A stretch of DNA of 9,398 nucleotides from Candidatus Hydrogenedentota bacterium (GTDB lineage Bacteria; Hydrogenedentota; Hydrogenedentia; Hydrogenedentales; SCBR16-9): contig SKJD01000321.1 in assembly GCA_007116095.1 (NCBI GenBank), positions 1 through 9,398 of the forward strand, read 5' to 3'. Positions 1 to 5,465 of this stretch are shown piece by piece. Numbering within the stretch: position 1 is the stretch's first letter; the number at the start of each line of letters is the position of its first letter. Both the position numbers and the translations under genes were made by a program. The notes under the pieces were generated by a model. The model searched no databases. It saw only the letters and a program-made list of their open reading frames with translations, and was not told where the DNA came from.

Positions 1-783
1 GCATGGTCGCTGGAGGCGGTCGATTTTCACTCTATCTTCAGCACGCCCTCGGAGAGGCTCCGGGCATTTCTCGATGATTTTGACCGGGCCATTTGCTGGT
101 GGGAGGATTCGGACGGCAGTATGCAACGGCCGCTACTGGACTGCGGGTTGTCGGAAGTGCAGTGCCATCCCGGCCTGCCCCCGGCGCACTGGACAGGCCA
201 CACCAGCGCCTATTACGCCCATTGCCTGGGTTTTTCGCCCGAGGCCCTGCCGCTGTGTCCGCTTGCAGGCGCGCTTCAGGAGACTGCGGCGGACGAAACG
301 CTCGTCTTGCCGCCCTCCTGCGTTGTCATCCATCCCGGTAGTGGCGGCGCACGCAAATGCTGGCCCCTGGAGTCGTTCCAGGAAATAGCAGGGCGCCTTA
401 CAGCGGCCGGATTGGTGATACGTTGGAGCCGTGGGCCGGCGGAGGCGGACTGGGCGCTCCCGGAAGGCGCAAACGCCTTGCCGCCCATGCCATTAACAAC
501 ACTCTTCCGGGTGCTGGTGCAGGCCCACTGTTATATCGGCAATGACAGCGGCATATCCCACCTGGCGGCGGCGACCGGCGTCCCGACATTGGCCATTTTC
601 GGCCCGACCGACCCCACGCGCTGGGCGCCCCGGGGCACAAGGGTAGCTGTCGTACAATCAACACTGGATGTGTGGCCTACGGTGGAGGCCGTCTGGATGG
701 AACTGGTGGGTTTGAGCATCGGGCAAGACCGAATCCATGCCCCCGATTCGGCGAAATGCCCCTGCAAGATCACAGGCGCCTAG
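1..783 (+). CDS. Glycosyltransferase family 9 (heptosyltransferase-like), 5' end missing
   Basis: The reading frame is open from base 1 and ends at TAG 781-783, so 260 C-terminal residues are visible and the start lies outside the window. The GT9 nucleotide-sugar-binding half is clear. HPGSGG (from base 331) followed by KCWPLESF is the sugar-nucleotide loop seen in ADP-heptose:LPS heptosyltransferases. NDSGISHLAAATGVPTLAIF (from base 541), then GPTDPTRWAPRG, is the family's D-S-G-x-x-H signature and the loop after it. GT9 enzymes add heptose or related sugars to LPS core or other surface glycans at the inner face of the cytoplasmic membrane. Acceptor and donor cannot be read from this part. 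An internal ATG at 121 is not the real start, because the frame is open upstream and residues before it look coding. The gene converges on the Rrf2 gene with a 4-base overlap and no room for a terminator between them. Confidence 0.88.
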   Translation, partial: AWSLEAVDFHSIFSTPSERLRAFLDDFDRAICWWEDSDGSMQRPLLDCGLSEVQCHPGLPPAHWTGHTSAYYAHCLGFSPEALPLCPLAGALQETAADETLVLPPSCVVIHPGSGGARKCWPLESFQEIAGRLTAAGLVIRWSRGPAEADWALPEGANALPPMPLTTLFRVLVQAHCYIGNDSGISHLAAATGVPTLAIFGPTDPTRWAPRGTRVAVVQSTLDVWPTVEAVWMELVGLSIGQDRIHAPDSAKCPCKITGA

Positions 784-1193
784 ATATAATACATGTTGGG
801 CAAGGCCGCCTTGTCCATTATCTGGCGTAACGTAATACCGCTCAGATGCTTTTCAATGTTCTTGGCGACATTCTCCCAGATGGGTCGAAGCTTGTTGGAC
901 ATCTCGTCGTCAACCGGCAACGGAGACAGCACCGGGCCGTCGATGGCCTCGATAATGTCCAGCAACAGTATGGTTTCCGGATCCCGGCCGAGCATATACC
1001 CGCCCTGGGCGCCGCGAATACTGCGTACAAGTCCGGCCCGCTTGAGCTGAAGCAGGATATGGACCAGGTATTTTTCCGGAATATGACGACGCTCGGCAAT
1101 GGTAACCGAGGTTACGGTCTCTTTGGACTCCAGCCGCATCGCCAACTCCACCATCGCCCGACACGCGTACTCACAACGCGATGAAATGTTCAT
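780..1193 (-). CDS. Rrf2-family transcriptional repressor, CymR-like, without Fe-S cysteines
   Basis: A 137-residue protein with the standard Rrf2 layout. The N-terminus MNISSRCEYACRAMVELA is followed by a winged helix-turn-helix, with IPEKYLVHILLQLKRAGLV as recognition-helix region and SIRGAQGGYML as wing. A dimerisation helix follows at DIIEAIDGP. The start at 1193 is preferred over the in-frame ATG at 1232: MNIS is the family's usual beginning and a GGGGG tract lies about 5 bases upstream. The only cysteines are Cys7 and Cys11, so the three-cysteine cluster of IscR/NsrR-type sensors is absent. The tail NMYYI resembles the C-terminus of Bacillus CymR as I remember it, and length and spacing also fit. 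This suggests a regulator that works without a bound cluster, perhaps through a protein partner or metabolite; that is inference. It has its own promoter in the gap after coaD and likely regulates itself through a palindrome in its leader. Confidence 0.9.
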   Translation of the reverse strand: MNISSRCEYACRAMVELAMRLESKETVTSVTIAERRHIPEKYLVHILLQLKRAGLVRSIRGAQGGYMLGRDPETILLLDIIEAIDGPVLSPLPVDDEMSNKLRPIWENVAKNIEKHLSGITLRQIMDKAALPNMYYI

Positions 1194-1225
1194 GTATACC
1201 CCCAAACCAATGGTCGTAAACCGTA

Positions 1226-1237
1226 CAATCATGATTG
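1226..1237. promoter_or_regulatory. Candidate autoregulatory operator of the Rrf2 gene
   Basis: CAATCATGATTG is a perfect 12-base palindrome lying just downstream of the predicted transcription start of the Rrf2 gene. A repressor bound here would block initiation or early elongation. A second short palindrome, CAACGTTG (1272-1279), overlaps the -35 element. An inverted repeat, ATAAT-GCGA-ATTAT (1298-1311), lies further upstream. Rrf2 repressors commonly bind their own promoters, but the site assignment is inferred from position and symmetry only. Confidence 0.45.
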
Positions 1238-1245
1238 ATGCTCTA

Positions 1246-1274
1246 ATTATTCACAAACGAGACATTGAAGTCAA
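1246..1274 (-). promoter_or_regulatory. Sigma70-type promoter of the Rrf2 gene
   Basis: On the minus strand the -35 box is TTGACT (1274-1269) and the -10 box AATAAT (1251-1246), separated by exactly 17 bases. Transcription would begin near 1239, giving a leader of about 45 bases. This supports independent expression of the regulator rather than read-through from coaD. Just upstream, a weak AGCAG/CTGCT stem (1315-1319 with 1335-1339), followed on the minus strand by TTTAATAATT, could end the larC-coaD transcript. Confidence 0.6.
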
Positions 1275-1341
1275 CGTTGCATCCAGACAGACTGTTTATA
1301 ATGCGAATTATTAAAGCAGGCGGTGCGAGACGAACTGCTGC

Positions 1342-1839
1342 TCAGGGGGTACGGAGAGGCCCATATTTTTCGCGCAACCGCCGCTCGACCCCGGGGGTGA
1401 CATAGTGGCTGATCTTGCCGCCATAGGAGGCGATTTCCTTCACCAGCCGCGAGCTTAAGTAGAGGTAGGGCTCGCTGGGCATCAGCGCCACAGTGTCAAT
1501 ATCCGGGTTGAGTTTCTGATTGTTAATTGCCATCGACAACTCATACTCGAAGTCGGAGATCACGCGCAGTCCCCGGATCAAGGCAATGGCCCCATATTTC
1601 GCAGCGATGTCCACGGTCAGCCCCTCGAAGTGGATGAGCTCCATGTTGGGGATGTCTGCGGTCAGCTCTTCCACCATCTCGATCCGCTCCGGAATGCTGA
1701 AGAGCCCCTGCTTCGTGCTGTTGATGGCAATGGCGACGATTACCTTGTCAAAGATAGTCGCGGCCCGACCGATCAGGTCGCGGTGCCCGAGCGTGGGTGG
1801 ATCAAAACTGCCGGGGTACAGGGCGATGCGCTCACTCAT
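1342..1839 (-). CDS. coaD: Phosphopantetheine adenylyltransferase
   Basis: Cytosolic enzyme joining 4'-phosphopantetheine to AMP from ATP, giving dephospho-CoA and pyrophosphate, the fourth step of coenzyme A synthesis. The 165-residue length is normal. ALYPGSFDPPTLGHRDLIGR carries the nucleotidyltransferase T-x-G-H signature (TLGH). IRGLRVISDFEYELSMA is the conserved pantetheine and ATP-contact segment, and YLSSRLVKEIA matches the family's SSxLVKE motif. The start at 1839 is chosen because MSERIALYPG matches the family N-terminus; an in-frame ATG at 1935 would add 32 arginine-rich residues lying inside larC in another frame. The start overlaps the larC stop (1832-1834) by 8 bases, so the two genes probably share a transcript and may be translationally coupled. 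AAGGGA about 9 bases upstream may serve as ribosome site. The pairing with larC has no obvious metabolic logic. Confidence 0.96.
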   Translation of the reverse strand: MSERIALYPGSFDPPTLGHRDLIGRAATIFDKVIVAIAINSTKQGLFSIPERIEMVEELTADIPNMELIHFEGLTVDIAAKYGAIALIRGLRVISDFEYELSMAINNQKLNPDIDTVALMPSEPYLYLSSRLVKEIASYGGKISHYVTPGVERRLREKYGPLRTP

Positions 1840-3040
1840 CTTCGAAATTCCCTTGCAGCGCCTGTCCCAGGGCGGCCTCATAGACCTTGCGCACCGGGAC
1901 CCCGGCCTGCTCCGCCAGGGCTTTACAGTCTTCATACTCCGGCGCCACGGTACTGGGCGACGACGCCAGGGCCTCCCGATTCACACCACCGCGTTTCACC
2001 TTCACCAGGCCCCAGGGCGTGCGCACCGGTTTCCAGTCACGCAGCAACACCAAACGCTCTTCCTCGCGAATCCGCAGTCCCAGCGTGCTGCTGCCCGCAA
2101 AAATCAACCCGGCCAGCTCGGCTGTCATTGGCGCATCACAGAGGACCGTTATCAACTGCGCGGGACGCCCCTTTTTCCCGATCACCGGCGTGAGGAAGAC
2201 ATCCCGGGCATGCGTGGCCAGCAGCGCCTCCACCAACGGCGGCAGCAGCTCCGGGTTCATGTCGTCCACCGTCGCTTCCATCACCGTGATCGGCTCCGTC
2301 GCCGGCAACGTCGCGGCCTCCACCCCGATCATCACCCGCAGCACATTCGCCCGGCCCGGGATATCCTTCGTGCCGCTGCCATAGCCGATGGCCTCCACCG
2401 TCATACGCGGGGCCGCGCCAAACTGACTGCAACGTTGCCGCAGCAAGGCCGCGCCCGTCGGCGTTACCAGCTCGCCTTCGACCTCGCCGCCATACGTCGG
2501 GATGCCCAGCAACAAGCGGGCTGTCGCGGGCGCGGGCACCGGCATCACCCCATGCGCGCATTTTACCGTGCCGGAGCCGACATGCAGCGCCGAGGCATAG
2601 ACCTTTTCCACCTCCAGCAGGTGTAATGCATACTGCGCCGCGACGATGTCCACAATCGAGTCAATCGCACCCACCTCATGGAAATGCACCTTCTCGATAC
2701 TCGTGCCATGCACTGCGGCCTCCGCCTCCGCCAGGATTTCAAACGTCGCGATGGCATTCGCCGCCACCGGCGCTGGTAGATTGCCCTGCTTAATAATCTC
2801 CACCACATGCCGTAAATGCCGATGCGGATGGCCGTGGCTGTCATCCACATCCACATGAAACTGCGTCGCCGCCACCCCCGCCTTCACCACCTTCGTCACC
2901 CGGACCGAAAAGCCCGGTACCCCCAGCCCCTGCAACATCGCCTCAATCGCCGCGAAATCCGCCCCGGCATCAATCAGCGCACCAACGGACATATCCCCGC
3001 TGATGCCACTGTAACAGTCGAAATAAAGTGATTTGTTCAT
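1832..3040 (-). CDS. larC: LarC, nickel insertion enzyme of the nickel-pincer cofactor pathway
   Basis: A 402-residue protein matching LarC along its whole length. LarC is a CTP-dependent cyclometallase that inserts nickel into the dithiolated pyridinium precursor made by LarB and LarE, giving the cofactor of lactate racemase and related racemases and epimerases. Visible signatures: MNKSLYFDCYSGISGDMSVG (1-20), a short histidine-rich stretch SHGHPHRHLRH (68-78), HFHEVGAIDSIVDIV (119-133), PVPAPATARLL (167-177) and ELVTPTGAALL (190-200). The C-terminal part has EATVDDMNPELLPPLVE and STLGLRIREEERL. In Lactiplantibacillus plantarum the full product needs a programmed ribosomal frameshift; here both halves are in one frame. 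No larA, larB or larE is in the window. The start at 3040 gives the family N-terminus although no clear Shine-Dalgarno precedes it. It is first gene of a larC-coaD unit. Confidence 0.95.
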   Translation of the reverse strand: MNKSLYFDCYSGISGDMSVGALIDAGADFAAIEAMLQGLGVPGFSVRVTKVVKAGVAATQFHVDVDDSHGHPHRHLRHVVEIIKQGNLPAPVAANAIATFEILAEAEAAVHGTSIEKVHFHEVGAIDSIVDIVAAQYALHLLEVEKVYASALHVGSGTVKCAHGVMPVPAPATARLLLGIPTYGGEVEGELVTPTGAALLRQRCSQFGAAPRMTVEAIGYGSGTKDIPGRANVLRVMIGVEAATLPATEPITVMEATVDDMNPELLPPLVEALLATHARDVFLTPVIGKKGRPAQLITVLCDAPMTAELAGLIFAGSSTLGLRIREEERLVLLRDWKPVRTPWGLVKVKRGGVNREALASSPSTVAPEYEDCKALAEQAGVPVRKVYEAALGQALQGNFEDE

Positions 3041-3055
3041 GCCGCATATTATGGG

Positions 3056-3081
3056 CCCCGCCCCACCCCCACCGCAACCCC
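3056..3081 (-). promoter_or_regulatory. G-quadruplex motif in the larC leader
   Basis: Read on the minus strand, which is the larC mRNA sense, four G-tracts of four or five bases (3081-3078, 3070-3066, 3064-3061, 3059-3056) are separated by loops of 7, 1 and 1 bases. This meets the usual rule for a stable quadruplex with four tiers. It lies wholly within the predicted leader, between transcription start (about 3090) and the start codon at 3040, ending 15 bases before it. No clear Shine-Dalgarno is seen in those 15 bases. A role in translation control is inference. Confidence 0.5.
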
Positions 3082-3096
3082 GCGGAAGCGCGCCAT

Positions 3097-3126
3097 TTTA
3101 TATCTTAGCGGCGCAGGTATCGTCAA
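3097..3126 (-). promoter_or_regulatory. Sigma70-type promoter of larC-coaD
   Basis: On the minus strand TTGACG (3126-3121) and TATAAA (3102-3097) are separated by 18 bases. Transcription would start near 3090, about 50 bases before larC. It diverges from the oxidoreductase promoter, whose -35 box is about 38 bases away. Between them CCGGC-AAAGGA-GCCGG (3143-3158) could be an operator or hairpin shared by both directions. Confidence 0.6.
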
Positions 3127-3163
3127 GACATATACGATCTTACCGGCAAAGGAGCCGGATATA

Positions 3164-3192
3164 TTGCATCATCCCCGGTGTTGGTGTAGTAT
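3164..3192 (+). promoter_or_regulatory. Sigma70-type promoter of the Gfo/Idh/MocA oxidoreductase
   Basis: TTGCAT (3164-3169) and TAGTAT (3187-3192) are separated by exactly 17 bases. The predicted start near 3199 leaves a leader of about 45 bases that contains the AAGGAG ribosome site (3232-3237). An ATG at 3164 overlaps this -35 box, which argues against using it as the protein start. Confidence 0.5.
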
Positions 3193-3244
3193 CGACGGAG
3201 CCAAGTTATTGGGATTGCAATCTTTTCGAATAAGGAGTTTTGTC

Positions 3245-4573
3245 ATGCGTAGCCCGTCTGAATCGTCTCGCTGTACGCGGCGCAGTTTTCTGAAGGGGAG
3301 TGCGGCGGTGTTGGCGGCGCCGTTGATTTTGCGTTCGGGGATGTTGGGGGCGGAGGCGCCGTCGAATCGGATCAGTGTGGGGATTATCGGTACGGGGCGG
3401 CAGTCGCATCTTATCAATGTGCCGCAGTTTTTGAACAATGACCGCTGCCTGGTCACGGCGGTCTGTGATGTGGACCGCTGGCGGATGGCGCAGGAACGGG
3501 ATCAGGTCAATGCGCATTATGCGGAGGCCTTCGACAACGGCGGCTATGACGGCTGCCGGATGTACGACGACTTCCGGGAGCTATTGGCGCGGGACGACAT
3601 CGACGCGGTGATGATCTCCTCGCCGGACCACTGGCATGTCCCGATGAGCATCGCAGCGTTGCGCGCGGGCAAGCATGCGAGCATTGAAAAGCCGATCAGC
3701 ACCTGTATTGCGCATGGGCGGCTTTTGTGTGATGTGGCCGAGGAAAGCGGGCTGGTCACACGGACGGACAGTGAATTCCGCTCGTTGCCCAATTTCTGGC
3801 AGGCGGTGGAGCTGGTGCGCAATGGCCGGATTGGAACGTTGGAGGAGATTCAGGTCATGTCACCGGCAGACAGCGAACCGGTGGGAAACCCTGATCCCAT
3901 GCCGGTACCGGAAGAACTGAACTACGACCTCTGGCTGGGCCCGGCACCGGAAGCGCCGTATACGGAGCATCGGGTGCATCCGCCGGGGCAGTTGCGCGTG
4001 CGTCCGGGCTGGCTGCGTATCTCGGACTACACCAACGGCATGATCAGCAATTGGGGCGCGCACCTCGTTGACATCGCCCAGTGGGCGAATGACAGCGACA
4101 ACACCGGCCCGGTATCGGTGGAAGGCAGCGGGGCCTTCTCGGAAGGACTCTGGGACACGATAGTCGACTTTGACCTGACCTACCAGTACGCGAACGGCGT
4201 CCGGATGCAGTACCGCATGGGCGGCACGCCGGGTGTGGCCTTCCGGGGCAGTGAGGGCTGGGTGCGGACGGCGTATCCCGGGGTGATAGAAGCCTCGAAT
4301 CCCGACTGGCTGGAAGAAAGGCCCGGGGATGGCGAGCTCGACCTGAGCGACACGATGGAGGACAAGGAAGACTTCCTGCACGCCATCCAGACCGGGGGAC
4401 GCCCCCTTAAGCCGGCGGAAGTCGGCCATCGCACCATTTCCATCTGCCAGATCGGGCTGATTGCGGCGCAACTCGACCGTCCCCTAAAATGGGACCCCGA
4501 AGCTGAGCGTTTCGAGGATGACAACGAGGCGAACGCCCTGCTGGAACATCCCATTCGCGGCGATTGGCTGTAG
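3245..4573 (+). CDS. Tat-exported Gfo/Idh/MocA-family oxidoreductase
   Basis: A 442-residue NAD(P)-dependent dehydrogenase of the Gfo/Idh/MocA family. These enzymes oxidise or rearrange sugars, inositols and sugar derivatives, including glycoside cleavage by transient oxidation. The N-terminus CTRRSFLKGSAAVLAAPLIL (10-29) is a twin-arginine signal (Arg12-Arg13), so the protein should fold with its cofactor and then cross the membrane. The Rossmann fold begins at RISVGIIGTGRQS (42-54), where serine replaces the third glycine of GxGxxG. CDVDR (74-78) is the end of the second strand. EKPIST (148-153) carries the family lysine Lys149. NWGAHLVDIAQW (269-280) is the C-terminal catalytic segment, with His273 and Asp276. 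AAGGAG 7 bases before 3245 fixes the start; an in-frame ATG at 3164 would put 27 residues ahead of the signal. Substrate cannot be predicted. The next gene encodes TatA. Confidence 0.93.
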   Translation: MRSPSESSRCTRRSFLKGSAAVLAAPLILRSGMLGAEAPSNRISVGIIGTGRQSHLINVPQFLNNDRCLVTAVCDVDRWRMAQERDQVNAHYAEAFDNGGYDGCRMYDDFRELLARDDIDAVMISSPDHWHVPMSIAALRAGKHASIEKPISTCIAHGRLLCDVAEESGLVTRTDSEFRSLPNFWQAVELVRNGRIGTLEEIQVMSPADSEPVGNPDPMPVPEELNYDLWLGPAPEAPYTEHRVHPPGQLRVRPGWLRISDYTNGMISNWGAHLVDIAQWANDSDNTGPVSVEGSGAFSEGLWDTIVDFDLTYQYANGVRMQYRMGGTPGVAFRGSEGWVRTAYPGVIEASNPDWLEERPGDGELDLSDTMEDKEDFLHAIQTGGRPLKPAEVGHRTISICQIGLIAAQLDRPLKWDPEAERFEDDNEANALLEHPIRGDWL

Positions 4574-4587
4574 CGATAAAAAATATC

Positions 4588-4625
4588 CGCCGGCCCGTCA
4601 GCAAAGCGTCGCGCCCCGGCGTTTT
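4588..4625 (+). terminator. Weak intrinsic terminator candidate after the oxidoreductase
   Basis: CGCCGG (4588-4593) pairs with CCGGCG (4616-4621) across a 22-base loop, followed at once by TTTT (4622-4625). The stem is GC-only, but the loop is long and the T-run short, so efficiency is doubtful. It lies 15 bases after the oxidoreductase stop and before the tatA promoter. Confidence 0.4.
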
Positions 4626-4648
4626 CCAACACTACGTGCAAATCGCAC

Positions 4649-4677
4649 TTGTAAAATAGCGCGAAGTACACTATAAT
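4649..4677 (+). promoter_or_regulatory. Sigma70-type promoter of tatA
   Basis: TTGTAA (4649-4654) and a consensus TATAAT (4672-4677) are separated by 17 bases, the best -10 box in the window. Transcription would start near 4684, giving a leader of about 157 bases before the tatA ATG. This indicates that tatA can be expressed independently of the oxidoreductase. Confidence 0.7.
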
Positions 4678-4683
4678 ACAAGG

Positions 4684-4840
4684 AATTATCGAAAACGCCA
4701 CGCCCGTGGTTGGCTCAACAACTTGCTTCCAGTAATGGGGGCAGGGGTGGGTGTTGCGTTTTCCAAGCACAGTGATCTGAAGCGTGGTTTCCCACCGGAG
4801 ACGCCTTCAGCGCCCTACGCAAACGATAGGAGACGAGAGC
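4684..4840 (+). promoter_or_regulatory. Long structured 5' leader of tatA
   Basis: About 157 untranslated bases separate the predicted start of transcription from tatA. GAAAACGC (4691-4698) can pair with GCGTTTTC (4756-4763). Closer to the gene, 4777-4810 folds into one stem: CTGAAG pairs with CTTCAG, CGT with ACG and GGT with ACC, leaving a bulged GGAG and a 5-base loop. It ends 17 bases before the AGGAG ribosome site. The 11-mer GCGTTTTCCAA occurs both before the promoter (4619-4629) and in the leader (4756-4766). I recognise no known riboswitch class. Confidence 0.4.
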
Positions 4841-5071
4841 ATGGGTATGCCAAGCGTACCGGAACTGTTAATTATCATGGTCATCTTGCTGATCATTTTC
4901 GGAGGCGGCAAAATTGCCGGGGTCGGAAAGTCACTGGGGACCGCTATCCGGGAGTTCAAGACCTCGGTGACCGGATCGGAAGAGGAAAAAAGCGACACAC
5001 AGTCCTCTACCACCGCCGAGACGGAGGAACAGTCCCACCAGCAGCCTCATGAACAGCCTCATCAACAGTAG
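4841..5071 (+). CDS. tatA: TatA-family Sec-independent translocase subunit
   Basis: A 76-residue protein with TatA/TatE architecture. It has a short periplasmic N-terminus, one membrane helix (about 7-20, PELLIIMVILLIIF), the hinge FGGGKIAGVGKSLGTAIREF (20-39) containing the invariant Phe-Gly, an amphipathic helix, and a polar tail. TatA oligomers form or weaken the membrane at the passage site for folded proteins carrying twin-arginine signals. Glu8 occupies the conserved polar position at the start of the helix. The hinge has GGGK where most family members have GPKK or GTKK, and the tail ends in a His/Gln-rich run (HQQPHEQPHQQ). AGGAGA 7 bases before 4841 supports this start, though the ATG at 4847 gives nearly the same protein. 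No tatB or tatC is in the window, so those must lie elsewhere. The neighbouring Tat-dependent oxidoreductase is a plausible client. Confidence 0.93.
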   Translation: MGMPSVPELLIIMVILLIIFGGGKIAGVGKSLGTAIREFKTSVTGSEEEKSDTQSSTTAETEEQSHQQPHEQPHQQ

Positions 5072-5156
5072 CCTAAATTTTGCGCCTTACTTGTTGATTT
5101 ATGGCAGTATCATCGGGGTAGCGCTGCTGATGCGCGGATGCACCAATCCTCGTTGA
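5049..5156 (+). CDS. Possible 35-residue membrane peptide overlapping the end of tatA
   Basis: An ATG at 5049, inside the last codons of tatA in another frame, opens a 35-codon frame ending at TGA 5154-5156. The product would hold one hydrophobic stretch (FAPYLLIYGSIIGVALLM) and a basic C-terminal end with Arg29 and Arg35. Overlap with tatA would permit translational coupling. Against it: no Shine-Dalgarno precedes the ATG, and frames this short arise often by chance. It is listed as a possibility only. Confidence 0.2.
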   Translation: MNSLINSSLNFAPYLLIYGSIIGVALLMRGCTNPR

Positions 5157-5162
5157 GGATTG
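5144..5162 (+). terminator. Small hairpin after tatA
   Basis: CAATCCTC and GAGGATTG form a perfect 8-base-pair stem with a 3-base loop, about 73 bases after the tatA stop. No T-run follows, so it would act as an RNA 3' end stabiliser or a factor-dependent site rather than a classical terminator. Confidence 0.3.
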
Positions 5163-5262
5163 CGGGCTTCCCCGAAATCATGAGATGGCCTGTTCCCATG
5201 GGCGCCCGTTCGTGGCATGCAAGAACACAGCCCTTCCCAGGGTTATGGCATAAAGAACGTTC

Positions 5263-5296
5263 AAGAAGCAGCTTTCACGGCTGAAAGCTGCTTCTT
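5263..5296. terminator. 15-base-pair perfect hairpin, probable transcription terminator
   Basis: AAGAAGCAGCTTTCA (5263-5277) is fully complementary to 5282-5296, with the tetraloop CGGC between. The right arm ends in CTTCTT, so RNA from the plus strand ends the stem in pyrimidines without a clean U-run. It is the strongest hairpin in this spacer. It could end tatA transcription, or be a relic of a mobile palindrome. Confidence 0.45.
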
Positions 5297-5404
5297 CTGA
5301 TTCTGCCCCGGAATACCCATGCCACGGGATACTGGTCGCCGGAGCCGTGCGAAGTTGGCTCCCGATTGCCTTCAAAACGTCCGTAGAAACGCGGTGCTGC
5401 GGGC

Positions 5405-5433
5405 TTGCAGTCGGGAACTGCCTTTGCTACAAT
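5405..5433 (+). promoter_or_regulatory. Sigma70-type promoter of the lipoprotein gene
   Basis: TTGCAG (5405-5410) and TACAAT (5428-5433) are 17 bases apart. The predicted start near 5440 leaves a short leader of about 25 bases carrying the strong ribosome site GGGAGG. Confidence 0.6.
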
Positions 5434-5465
5434 TAGCGTATACTTCAAAGGGAGGAAATTGTCGC

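Larger units (their letters stand above)
5072..5404. other. Gene-poor spacer between tatA and the lipoprotein gene, with two hairpins
   Basis: Apart from the doubtful short frame at its beginning, I see no coding signal here. The spacer contains a small hairpin at 5144-5162, a 15-base-pair hairpin at 5263-5296, and a GGGCGCCC palindrome near 5200. It ends at the promoter of the following gene. Confidence 0.5.

Noticed and set aside
1520..2626. Long plus-strand open frame of 368 codons across coaD and larC
   Set aside because: It is antisense to two clearly recognised genes, rich in Arg, His and Gln, and has no family signature; such frames are common opposite GC-rich genes.
3164..3244. Upstream ATG start for the oxidoreductase
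   Set aside because: It would place 27 residues before the twin-arginine signal and overlaps the predicted -35 box, while the ATG at 3245 has a strong ribosome site.
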